DNA of 36,047 bases from a virus, in the IMG/VR virus record IMGVR_UViG_3300050120_000032, positions 1 through 36,047 of that record; one strand, given 5' to 3'. The position numbers and the translations under genes are program-made. This document shows, one piece after another, positions 18,903-26,975 of this stretch. The notes beneath the pieces were generated by a model, which was given only the letters and a program-made list of their open reading frames with translations, made no database searches and was not told the origin of the DNA. Within the stretch, counting starts at the first letter, position 1. The number at the start of each line of letters is the position of its first letter.

Positions 18903-21131
18903 GTGGCTGACGACAAGGACGACACGCTCGCTACCGCTAAGCAGCGGTTCAGCGACGGCAAAGACGCGTTCAAGGACAACCGTGATCGCATGGTGGAGGA
19001 TCTAAAATTCTCCAACCCTGCGGATCCGCAGCAATGGGATCCGGCTATACGCACTGCGCGCGCATCAAACGCCAACGGTGCGCGGCCCTGCCTGACATTC
19101 GATCAGACGAATCAATACATTGCCCAGGTGGTCAACGACAGCCGGCAGAACAAGCCCGGCATCAAGGTCATTCCTACTGCTGACGGTGCCGACGTTGATG
19201 TAGCGCTGAGGCTCGAGGGATTGATCCGGCATATCGAGTATCAATCTCGCGCCTCAATCGCCTACGACACTGCTATTGAATACGCTGCCCGTATTGGCCT
19301 AGGCTGGATTCGCATAGTGACTGAGGTGGTGAACACCGAGAAGAACGAGCAGGAAATCCGCATCAAGCGCGTGCATGACCCGCTCTCGGTGGTGATTGAT
19401 CCCAACTCCATGGAACCTGACGGCTCTGACGCCGATTGGGGATTTGTCGAAAGCAAGATGACGCGGGAGGCGTTCGAGAAGGAATACCCGGACGCAGAGC
19501 CTGTTGCATGGGAAGGCAGTTCATCGCGTGATGACTGGTGCAGCAAGGACACGATCCGCATTTGCGAATATTTCTATAAAGAGCGCACCTCCACGAACCA
19601 GATATTGGTAGCTGGTGAGGATGGCACGCCGCAGCCCGTAAGCGAGGAAGAATATTGGGCATTGCCGCCTGACCCGATGACAGCTACGCACCCGGCTCGA
19701 TTGGGTAATTTTGCTGCGGAGAAAGTCACGGTCAAGTGGTGCAAGCTGAATGGTCAAGAAATCCTTGAGGAAACGAATTTCCCGAGCGTCTATATTCCGC
19801 TGATCCCTGTATTGGGCGACGAGCTATGGATCGAGGGCGAGCGTTTTCTGTGCGGCATGACCCGCCGTATGCGTGACGCGCAGCAAGCGTACAACTACGA
19901 GCGCACCTCCTACATCGAGCAGGTCGCGTTGCAGCCGAAAGCTCCATTCGTGGGTGATATCCGGGCGTTCGAGAACTTCGAGGATGAATGGCGCGGCGCT
20001 AACACGTCAAACCGTGCCTATTTGCCGTTCAACGGCGTAGACGGTGAAGGCAATCCAATTCCGAGGCCTGAGCGTCAGCAACCGCCAGCCATGTCGCAAG
20101 CATTTATCGAGGGCGGGCAGTTAGCACTGGCGGACGTGCAAGCCTCTATCGGCATGTATCGCTCGAGCCTGGGCGCACCGAGCAACGCCGTCTCAGGCAG
20201 GGCCAAGCAGGCTGATGAGCGCCAGGGCGACACCGCTAACTTCCACTACGTTGACAACCAAGCACGCGCTATCGAGCAGCTTGGCCGCATCATCGTTGAC
20301 ATGGTGCCAATCGTCTACGACACCAAGCGCCAGGCGCACATCACAGGTGATGATGGCAAGATCGATCAGGTAACGATAGACCCGAATCATCCGCGGGCGA
20401 TCACAAAGCCGCCTCCCGGCCAACCTGGCCCGGTAGTCATCAATCCAGGCGTCGGTACCTATGACGTACGCGTGCAGGCTGGCCCAAGCTATTCCACCCT
20501 GCGGCAAGAGTCTGCCGAAGCTATCGGCAATATTCTGCAAACCAGCCCGCAATTGATGGCGGTGCTTGGCCCCGAGTGGGCAAAGATGCAGGACTGGCCG
20601 AACGCCGAGAAGATCGGCCGCATGCTGCTCGCTATGGCGCCGCCGCAGGTTCAAGCGATCGAGCAGGGCGACACCGAGATTCCGCCAGCCGTGCAAGCGC
20701 AGATGGCGCAGATGAAGCAGCAGATCGAGCAAATGGGTCAGCAACTTCAGCAGGCCAATCAAAAGCTCGAATCCGACTCCGTCAAGGAAATGGGCAAGCA
20801 ATACAGCGCTGCCGAGGACCGGAAGCTGGCGTGGTATTCCGCCGAGACAGCGCGCCTTACCGCCATGAAGGGCGACTTCAATCCGCAGGAAATCGCACAG
20901 ATGGCCGCGCGCGTCGTGATGGACACGATTAGCACGCCAGCAGATTCAGGTGGTGGACAACCTCCGATGCCGCCGCCCGGAATGGGCATCCAGCCGCAGG
21001 GCATGCCGCCAGGACCACCGCCTGGCGCACCGCCTGGAATGCCTCCGGGCATGCAACCCCCAACACCACAACCACCTCCGGGTGGTTTTTTTACGCCCAA
21101 TTCAAACCCACTTGGCGGGGCTTCGCCATGA
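18903..21131 (+). CDS. P22-like portal protein
   Basis: The 742-residue protein shows P22 gp1-type features: PCLTFDQTNQYIAQVVNDSR and GIKVIPTADGADVDVALRLE near residues 60-110, IEYAARIGLGWIRIV, and YNYERTSYIEQVALQPKAPF around 330. The coiled-coil part near residues 595-625 (QMAQMKQQIEQMGQQLQQAN) fits the P22 barrel helix, and the last 50 residues are Met/Pro/Gly repeats. It forms the 12-mer through which DNA enters and leaves the capsid. The start is GTG with only a weak AAGGG site. An intrinsic-terminator-like structure lies inside the 3' end. Confidence 0.93.
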   Translation: MADDKDDTLATAKQRFSDGKDAFKDNRDRMVEDLKFSNPADPQQWDPAIRTARASNANGARPCLTFDQTNQYIAQVVNDSRQNKPGIKVIPTADGADVDVALRLEGLIRHIEYQSRASIAYDTAIEYAARIGLGWIRIVTEVVNTEKNEQEIRIKRVHDPLSVVIDPNSMEPDGSDADWGFVESKMTREAFEKEYPDAEPVAWEGSSSRDDWCSKDTIRICEYFYKERTSTNQILVAGEDGTPQPVSEEEYWALPPDPMTATHPARLGNFAAEKVTVKWCKLNGQEILEETNFPSVYIPLIPVLGDELWIEGERFLCGMTRRMRDAQQAYNYERTSYIEQVALQPKAPFVGDIRAFENFEDEWRGANTSNRAYLPFNGVDGEGNPIPRPERQQPPAMSQAFIEGGQLALADVQASIGMYRSSLGAPSNAVSGRAKQADERQGDTANFHYVDNQARAIEQLGRIIVDMVPIVYDTKRQAHITGDDGKIDQVTIDPNHPRAITKPPPGQPGPVVINPGVGTYDVRVQAGPSYSTLRQESAEAIGNILQTSPQLMAVLGPEWAKMQDWPNAEKIGRMLLAMAPPQVQAIEQGDTEIPPAVQAQMAQMKQQIEQMGQQLQQANQKLESDSVKEMGKQYSAAEDRKLAWYSAETARLTAMKGDFNPQEIAQMAARVVMDTISTPADSGGGQPPMPPPGMGIQPQGMPPGPPPGAPPGMPPGMQPPTPQPPPGGFFTPNSNPLGGASP
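21070..21092 (+). terminator. intrinsic-terminator-like hairpin inside the portal gene
   Basis: AACCACC-TCCG-GGTGGTT is a perfect 7-bp stem with a 4-base loop, followed without gap by T residues to 21092. It encodes portal residues around 723-730 (PPPGGFF). It would uncouple transcription of scaffold and coat from upstream genes if it works while ribosomes translate the portal gene. Confidence 0.6.
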
Positions 21132-21149
21132 CCTACTTAGCTGAGAGCT

Positions 21150-21887
21150 ATGGACATTGAACTGAACGTCGCACCTGCCTTGGAGACGGAAAACACACTG
21201 GCTGACACCGCGATTGAACAACCCGGTAACGCGGATACCGACAACACCGAAGGCGAACCTCCTGAGCTAACTGAAGCCGAGAAAAAGGCCGCAGACGCTG
21301 AGAATAAATCAAAGGCGCTTGAACGGCGCATCAGCCGCATGACTCGCGAGAAGTATCAGCGAGAAGCGCAGTTGGATCAGTACCGCCAAGCCGCCCCAAA
21401 GCCGACGGAAACAACCAATCAGCCATTGACGGAGGAAGAGGTAAACCGCCGTGCGTCAGTTATTGCAGACGTGCGCGAATTCAACGCCAAGTGCGATCGT
21501 GTGAATTCGACTGGAACCAAGCAGTTTTCAGATTTCGGCAAGGTATTCGCGGAACTCTCGCAAGAGGTTCCAACGTTTGTCGATAACCGCGCCACTCCAT
21601 TCATGGAGGCGCTTCTGGACGCTAACGATCCCGCCGCACTCATTCATCACCTTGGCACGAATCCGGATCTTGCATCCGAATTGGCAGACCTCAACCCACG
21701 CCAGCAAATACGGCGTCTCGCCCTCATCGAGCGCGATCTAGACGCCGCACCCAAACCCAAGCCGTCCAACGCACCAAAGCCTCTATCCACGGTCAAGCCG
21801 TCGGGAAGTAAGGGATCTGTTGACCCTTCCGACTCGGCAGCATGGATTCGTGAGCAGAACCGCTTAGAGGCGTCTGGCCGACGTTAA
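21150..21887 (+). CDS. scaffolding protein
   Basis: The 245-residue protein is acidic at its N-terminus and helical, with a charged coiled-coil part (AEKKAADAENKSKALERRIS at about 48-67) and a basic C-terminal tail with WIREQNRLEASGRR. It lies between portal and coat, exactly as P22 gene 8, and its composition fits a scaffold that guides coat assembly and leaves the prohead. Similarity to P22 gp8 is in order and style; no catalytic residues apply. Confidence 0.85.
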   Translation: MDIELNVAPALETENTLADTAIEQPGNADTDNTEGEPPELTEAEKKAADAENKSKALERRISRMTREKYQREAQLDQYRQAAPKPTETTNQPLTEEEVNRRASVIADVREFNAKCDRVNSTGTKQFSDFGKVFAELSQEVPTFVDNRATPFMEALLDANDPAALIHHLGTNPDLASELADLNPRQQIRRLALIERDLDAAPKPKPSNAPKPLSTVKPSGSKGSVDPSDSAAWIREQNRLEASGRR

Positions 21888-21903
21888 TTCATAGGCTCTC
21901 ATC

Positions 21904-23172
21904 ATGACCGCAACCCTCAAGACCTCGCAACTCATCACCAACGAAGTGCTGCGTATCGCGCATAACAACAGCACGTTCCTTGGCAACATGCGTACCGACT
22001 ACCAGAAGATGTATGCCTCTGGTGGCTACAAACCCGGTACGTCGTTCGCCATCCGCTCGCCTATAAAGTTCACGACCCGCAGCGGCCCGACCGTCAACAT
22101 TCAGGACGCCAACGAGCCGACCGTATCGCTCACGCTCAATCCCGAGCTGGGCATCGACTTTGACGTGTCCGACGTTCAATTGGTGACCGCCATAGGTAAC
22201 GGCGGAAGCCTGGATGCGGACTTCAAGAACCGATTTTGCAAGCCTGCCGGCATGCAGATCGCTGCCACGCTCGATTACCAGATCGGCCAGCAGATTTACA
22301 AAGGCATTTCGAGCTTTGCCGGTACGCCTGGTACGGTGCCGAACGCCGCACAGAACATTCTGGATGCTGCTGTGCTGCTCGATAACCTGGCTGTTCCACG
22401 CGATGGCGATCGCATGGCCGCGCTCACGCCGCTTGCCAACAGCAAGATCGTGGGCGGCATGGGCAATCTGTTCAATGACCAGAAGACGGTCAGCGATCAG
22501 AACAAGACCGGCTTGATGAAGACCAACCTCGGCGTTGACTTCCTCATGTCGCAGAACTTGCCTGTGCACACGGTCGGGCCGCTGGGTGGAACGCCTCTGG
22601 TGAACGGTGCCAACCAAGGCATCATCAACACCGGCACGACCGATAACCCGCGCGCCGATACTACGTCGCTGGCTACAGATGGCTGGACGGCTGCTGCTGC
22701 ACTTCGCCTGAATGCTGGCGACGTGATTACGCTAGCTGGTGTGTTTGGTGTCAATCCTGAGACCAAGCAAACGACGGGTGCCTTGCGCGAGTTCGTGGTC
22801 ACCGCCAACGCATTGTCCGATGGTACCGGCGTCGCCACCCTGGTTATCGCTCCGGCCATCATTGCGGGCGGTGCGTACCAGAACGTGACGGCTCGTCCTG
22901 CCGACAATGCCGCGATCACGGTTATGACGGGTACGGCTGCTACGTCCTACGCGCAAAACCTGATCTGGCACAAAGACGCCATCCAGTTTGTCTCGGTCGA
23001 TCTTGATCTGCCGAACGGTATGGATATGGCCTCTCGTGCGTCGTATGACGGCGTGTCACTCCGCTTTGTTCGCGGCTTCGATATCACCAATAACCGTCGT
23101 ATCTCGCGTTTTGACATCGTTTGGGGCGCCGCACTGGTGCTGCCGGACTTTGCCGCTCGCTTGACCAACTAA
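21904..23172 (+). CDS. major capsid protein (P22 coat family)
   Basis: The 422-residue protein matches the P22 gp5 type: TSQLITNEVLRIAHNNSTFL at the start, SFAIRSPIKFTTRSGPTVN, a middle domain with FGVNPETKQTTGALREFVV (the I-domain region), and the ending RIDIVWGAALVLP-like FDIVWGAALVLPDFAARLTN. It forms the HK97-fold shell. It follows scaffold and is followed by a terminator-like structure, as would suit high and separate expression. Confidence 0.94.
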   Translation: MTATLKTSQLITNEVLRIAHNNSTFLGNMRTDYQKMYASGGYKPGTSFAIRSPIKFTTRSGPTVNIQDANEPTVSLTLNPELGIDFDVSDVQLVTAIGNGGSLDADFKNRFCKPAGMQIAATLDYQIGQQIYKGISSFAGTPGTVPNAAQNILDAAVLLDNLAVPRDGDRMAALTPLANSKIVGGMGNLFNDQKTVSDQNKTGLMKTNLGVDFLMSQNLPVHTVGPLGGTPLVNGANQGIINTGTTDNPRADTTSLATDGWTAAAALRLNAGDVITLAGVFGVNPETKQTTGALREFVVTANALSDGTGVATLVIAPAIIAGGAYQNVTARPADNAAITVMTGTAATSYAQNLIWHKDAIQFVSVDLDLPNGMDMASRASYDGVSLRFVRGFDITNNRRISRFDIVWGAALVLPDFAARLTN

Positions 23173-23178
23173 GGAGAC

Positions 23179-23213
23179 CGTCCGTCCCGGATTTCCGGGG
23201 TGGGCGTTTCTTT
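23179..23213 (+). terminator. terminator-like hairpin after the coat gene
   Basis: CGTCCGTCCCGG and CCGGGGTGGGCG can pair over 12 positions (with several G-T pairs) around a 4-base loop, followed by TTTCTTT. It begins 7 bases after the coat stop and could attenuate tail-gene transcription relative to the coat. Confidence 0.6.
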
Positions 23214-23224
23214 CGGAGAGACAC

Positions 23225-23464
23225 ATGGAAAAGTTACCAAAATGGCTATATCACCCTGAGCAGGATGCCAAGATTGTGCACACTCAGGATGACGTTGACG
23301 AACATTTATCGGAGGGTTGGGCTGAAACGCCTGCTGCATTCGAGGAAGATACTGCCAACCGTGATGCATTGATCGAGGAAGCGAAATCCCTCGGCATCGA
23401 ACCGGGCCCGCGTTGGGGCGTGAAGCGTCTGCAAAAGGCTATCGACGATGTCAAAAGCAATTGA
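23225..23464 (+). CDS. hypothetical protein with HeH/SAP-like end
   Basis: The 79-residue acidic protein ends in ALIEEAKSLGIEPGPRWGVK followed by a helix, a pattern of HeH/SAP-like mini domains seen in phage head-tail proteins. A GGAGAG site precedes the ATG. It may be a head-completion accessory, but this is inferred from position. It overlaps the next gene by 17 bases. Confidence 0.7.
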   Translation: MEKLPKWLYHPEQDAKIVHTQDDVDEHLSEGWAETPAAFEEDTANRDALIEEAKSLGIEPGPRWGVKRLQKAIDDVKSN

Positions 23465-24146
23465 CATTATCAACCGCGCCTACACGATTGTAGGCACGCG
23501 CGCGTTGGGCGAATCGCTCGACGGCGAGTTGATTTCCGACGCCTTAGGCGTACTCAATTCCATGATCGACTCGTGGCGCACTGAGGATTTGTACGTGTCC
23601 ACGGTAGCTGAGTCGATTCTGCAACTTACGCCGGGTCAGCAAAGCGTCACGATTGGCCCGGGCATGCAGATCGATATGCCTGTGCCGCAGAAAGTAGAAG
23701 AAGGCGCGTTTTGTCGTTCCAGCGGGATTGATTATCCGATGGATATCATCCAACAGATTCAGTATGAGCAGATTCAACTGAAAACTGCGCCGTCGAGTTA
23801 CCCGAGCGCACTGTTTTATAACCGTGGGTACCCATCCGGGACGATTTACCTGTTCCCCGTGCCTGCTGGCTTGTTGGAACTGCATCTTCCGCTTGCGCAG
23901 CAGTTGATCGAGTTCGTAGACGTTGAAACGGATTATCCTCTGGCTCCGGGTGCGCGTAAGGCGATGGAATACTCGCTGGCCGTGGAATTGCTGCCCCCAG
24001 GGCGTCAACTGTCGAACGTCACCATCCAGATAGGTGCCAATGCTCGCCGTGTTCTGAAACGCAGCAACCACCAGACGCCCGTGCTCGATATGCCAATCGG
24101 CATCGACACCAGCGGTCGATTCAACATCTTGTCGGGTATCGGATGA
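23448..24146 (+). CDS. P22 gp4-like tail accessory factor
   Basis: The 232-residue protein begins AIDIINRAYTIVGTRALGES and contains ALGVLNSMIDSWRTEDLYV, hallmarks of the P22 gp4 group that closes the portal and starts the tail. P22 gp4 is slightly shorter (about 166 residues) and also a peptidoglycan hydrolase; hydrolase residues cannot be judged here. It overlaps gp10 by 4 bases (ATGA). Confidence 0.88.
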   Translation: MSKAIDIINRAYTIVGTRALGESLDGELISDALGVLNSMIDSWRTEDLYVSTVAESILQLTPGQQSVTIGPGMQIDMPVPQKVEEGAFCRSSGIDYPMDIIQQIQYEQIQLKTAPSSYPSALFYNRGYPSGTIYLFPVPAGLLELHLPLAQQLIEFVDVETDYPLAPGARKAMEYSLAVELLPPGRQLSNVTIQIGANARRVLKRSNHQTPVLDMPIGIDTSGRFNILSGIG

Positions 24147-25576
24147 GCGGTCAGAACGTCATTCCGCTGCCGTTCGTCGGCCAAGCGTACGAAGCACGAA
24201 GCCTGAATCTGTCGGCGCAGCGGTGTGTGAATCTATACCTGGAACCGGGGTCAGGGAAGGGCGCGCAAAACGCTCTATTCGGCACGCCGGGGCTTACTCG
24301 CTTGCTGCAATTCCCCAACGGCAACGTTCCGGTGCGTGGCGCCGAGGTATTTCACGGCTTTCTGTGGGTGGTGGCCGGAAGCGTCGTTTATCGGGTTGAT
24401 TCGAGCTTTAACGCGGTCAATATTGGCAGTCTTGCCACCTCGACGGGTCCGGTATCGATGGCCTACAGCGAGACGCAACTTGGCCTCGTGGATGGTGATC
24501 GCGGCTATTACTACGATTTTCCCTCATCTACGTTCGCGGTTATTGCCGATCCGCTGCTGCCATCCGGTGCCAAGCACATTACCTATCTGGCCGATCAGTT
24601 CATCGTTGAATCGCCCAATACACAGCAGTTTTCATGGTCTGCACTGAACGACATTACCTCATGGCCGGGGCTGAACTTTGCGTCGGCTGAGAAATCGCCT
24701 GATCCTATCGTGTCGCATGTAGTGAACCTCGGGGAGCTGTATCTTGTTGGCTCGCTGACGACCGAGATTTTTATCGCCGACTCACAAGGCTTTCTGTCTG
24801 CCGGCAACGCCTTCATTCAGCAGGGATGCAGCGCGCCCTATAGCGTGACGAAGATCGATAACGGCCTGATGTGGCTATCCGCTGACGATGCAGGTCAAGG
24901 AATTGTGGTCCGTGTCGATGGCTACGTTGCCAGGCGTGTATCCAATTACGGCGTAGAGCATGCCATTGCTGAAATGGCGAGGACGGGCACGATTGCGGAC
25001 GCCGTGGGTTATGCCTACCGGCAGGAGGGCCACAATTTCTACGTGCTGAACTTCCCATCGGGGAATCAGACATGGGTGTTTGACGTGACGACACAGGCAT
25101 GGTCCGAACGTCCTTCGTTCGATAGCGTCACCGGCCTGTTCTCTCGCCATCGCTCCAACTGCTACGCGGCGTTCGCCGGTAAATGCATCGTGGGCGATTA
25201 CGCGAATGGTCGGCTCTATGCGCTGGATTTGGATAACTTCACCGATGACGGCGCGACGATCTACCGGCTCCGTGCTGGTCAGACCGTCAGCAAAAACCAG
25301 CAGCTATTGACCTTCGCATCGTTTCAGGTGGCGATCGAGGCCGGTGTGGGACTGGTCGACGGACAAGGTAGCTCGCCGCAGATGATGATGCGCTATTCGA
25401 ATGATGGTGGACACACGTGGAGTAAGCGTCGCACAGCATCAATGGGCAAGATCGGCAAATACGGACACCGTGCAAAGTGGGATTTCTGCGGCGAAGGTCG
25501 AAACCGCGTGTGGGAAATCAGCGTCACCGACCCAGTGAAAGTCGTAATCCTCGGCACGTATGCGGAGGTGGCGTAA
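24143..25576 (+). CDS. P22 gp10-like packaged DNA stabilisation protein
   Basis: The 477-residue beta-rich protein has the gp10-type start (LPFVGQAYEARSLNLSAQRC, NLYLEPG, GTPGL) and a beta-propeller-like body with FSWSALNDITSWPGLNFASA, GNQTWVFDVTTQAWSERP and a terminal RVWEISVTDPVKVVILG. It binds below gp4 and forms the hub for the tail needle and spikes. Its stop shares a base with the next ATG. Confidence 0.92.
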   Translation: MSGQNVIPLPFVGQAYEARSLNLSAQRCVNLYLEPGSGKGAQNALFGTPGLTRLLQFPNGNVPVRGAEVFHGFLWVVAGSVVYRVDSSFNAVNIGSLATSTGPVSMAYSETQLGLVDGDRGYYYDFPSSTFAVIADPLLPSGAKHITYLADQFIVESPNTQQFSWSALNDITSWPGLNFASAEKSPDPIVSHVVNLGELYLVGSLTTEIFIADSQGFLSAGNAFIQQGCSAPYSVTKIDNGLMWLSADDAGQGIVVRVDGYVARRVSNYGVEHAIAEMARTGTIADAVGYAYRQEGHNFYVLNFPSGNQTWVFDVTTQAWSERPSFDSVTGLFSRHRSNCYAAFAGKCIVGDYANGRLYALDLDNFTDDGATIYRLRAGQTVSKNQQLLTFASFQVAIEAGVGLVDGQGSSPQMMMRYSNDGGHTWSKRRTASMGKIGKYGHRAKWDFCGEGRNRVWEISVTDPVKVVILGTYAEVA

Positions 25577-25944
25577 TGGCTGATGCCTATCAGGTTCAAG
25601 CACCGCAAGGCCAAGTGCCGATAGCCGCCACGATGGTGCCCGAGCTTACCTATCTTCGCTTCTTCGCATCGATCATGCGCGCTATTGGGCAGCTTCAGGG
25701 AGGCACTAGGTCGCCTCAGGACGCGTCCGCCGTTGCTACCGGTGCATCGCCATTCACTTATGTTGCTGCGAGCGCTGGAAGCCTGCATATCGCAGGCGGA
25801 ACGGTGTCCGCTGTCGCGCTCATTCGCGGTGCTGCAAGTTACGCCATCACACCGGCCACCGGCCAGATCATCCCCATAAGCGCAGGCGATTCGGTGAAAG
25901 TCACCTATACCGCTGCGCCAACCCTTAATTTCCTCCCGAGATAA
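25576..25944 (+). CDS. small beta-rich protein in the tail-needle slot
   Basis: The 122-residue protein has a short helix LTYLRFFASIMRAIGQLQGG near residue 28 and a beta-rich end (GASPFTYVAASAGSLHIAGG, then VKVTYTAAPTLNFLPR). The C-terminal pattern is often seen at the ends of tail fibre or tip proteins. It sits directly after gp10, where P22 has the needle gp26, but lacks the needle's long coiled coil. A role as a tail-tip plug or host-contact protein is an inference. Confidence 0.65.
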   Translation: MADAYQVQAPQGQVPIAATMVPELTYLRFFASIMRAIGQLQGGTRSPQDASAVATGASPFTYVAASAGSLHIAGGTVSAVALIRGAASYAITPATGQIIPISAGDSVKVTYTAAPTLNFLPR

Positions 25945-25949
25945 CCACT

Positions 25950-26519
25950 ATGAAGCATTTCAACGTCCTGGCTCGTGGCCTGGATACGGGGCCGCTCGTT
26001 ATGGCAATTGCGCGTCGGCCTGAGTTGTGGAAGGAAGATACGTACCTGCGTGACTACCCGCAGGGACCGTTCGGCCAGGTGGAAACGATCATGCTGCGCT
26101 TCCCGGTCAAAACGGTGAAGGAAACGCAAGCCGAAGCGGACGAATTCATCAAAACGCACGACATGCACGAAAGCATCGATTACCCGCCATACAAGCTCCT
26201 GCACGAAGCGCGCCCGATGGTCATGAACCTGATGACTCGCGTTGCGGGTGAGCGTTTGGGCCGCGTGATGATTAACAAGATCATGCCGGGGGGGCGCATC
26301 TTTGCGCACGCCGATACGCCTGCGCATTGCGAGTACTACACACGGTTTCACGTCGTTCTCCAAGGCCTGCCAGGTGCCGTCATTCGATGCGCCGACGAGA
26401 CGATGAACATGGTCACCGGTGACGTATTTTGGTTCAACAACGCACTTGAGCATGAAGTGACAAACAACAGCGCCGATGAGCGTTGGTCAATGGTGGTCGA
26501 CGTGAGGACTTCACGCTAA
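25950..26519 (+). CDS. 2OG-Fe(II) dioxygenase, aspartyl/asparaginyl beta-hydroxylase type
   Basis: The 189-residue protein has the iron-binding triad H120-x-D122 in HADTPAHCEY and H168 in ALEHEV, and the oxoglutarate-binding R178 in ERWSMVVDV, in the order and spacing of the aspartyl/asparaginyl hydroxylase-like fold. It would hydroxylate a side chain of a protein, using oxygen and 2-oxoglutarate. It is embedded in the tail genes and joined by one base to a GNAT gene, so its substrate may be a virion protein or a host surface or translation protein; this is unknown. Confidence 0.85.
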   Translation: MKHFNVLARGLDTGPLVMAIARRPELWKEDTYLRDYPQGPFGQVETIMLRFPVKTVKETQAEADEFIKTHDMHESIDYPPYKLLHEARPMVMNLMTRVAGERLGRVMINKIMPGGRIFAHADTPAHCEYYTRFHVVLQGLPGAVIRCADETMNMVTGDVFWFNNALEHEVTNNSADERWSMVVDVRTSR

Positions 26520-26974
26520 TGCTTACGCCCTGCATTGAATCGTTCGAAGAGCGGTTGCCCGAACTGAAGACGCTTCTACCGATGCATTACGCGGAGCTTG
26601 CACTCAACCAAGACACGGTGCCACTTGATCCGCAATACCCCGTTTACATTGATCGTGAGCGTCGCGGCGAACTCATTTTTGTCACCTTGCGCGATGCTGG
26701 CGAATTGGTGGGCTACTTCATCGGCTTCATCGCGCCGGGGCTGCATTACCAAACCTGCCTAACCTGCCACATGGATATATTTTTTATCCGCCCTGATCGT
26801 CGCGGCGCACGTGGTGGCGTGATTCTGTTCAAAGCAGTTGAGAAAGAATTGAAGCGGCGCGGCGTACAGCGTTGGTTCGTCGGCTCAAAAGCACACAAGG
26901 ACGCGTCTCGACTATTTGAGGCGCTCGGCTTTCATCACGTCGAAACGACGTACAGCAAGATGTTGGGAGATTGA
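26519..26974 (+). CDS. GNAT-family acetyltransferase
   Basis: The 151-residue protein has the GNAT acetyl-CoA pyrophosphate loop RRGARGG with the helix VILFKAVEKELKRRG, the preceding strand DIFFIRPD, and the terminal SRLFEALGFHHVETTYSKML. It transfers an acyl group to an amine on an unknown target. The ATG shares its A with the stop of the dioxygenase gene, so the two should be made together. Its place is where P22 keeps gp14/gp7, but it does not resemble them. Confidence 0.85.
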   Translation: MLTPCIESFEERLPELKTLLPMHYAELALNQDTVPLDPQYPVYIDRERRGELIFVTLRDAGELVGYFIGFIAPGLHYQTCLTCHMDIFFIRPDRRGARGGVILFKAVEKELKRRGVQRWFVGSKAHKDASRLFEALGFHHVETTYSKMLGD

Positions 26975-26975
26975 T

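Noticed and set aside
20193-20801. 202-residue minus-strand ORF in the portal gene
   Set aside because: It is a shadow: Leu/His-rich translation of the Gln-rich portal region.
21889-22617. 242-residue minus-strand ORF in the coat gene
   Set aside because: Long only because coat codon choice leaves few stops on the other strand; composition is Arg/His/Val-rich without motifs.
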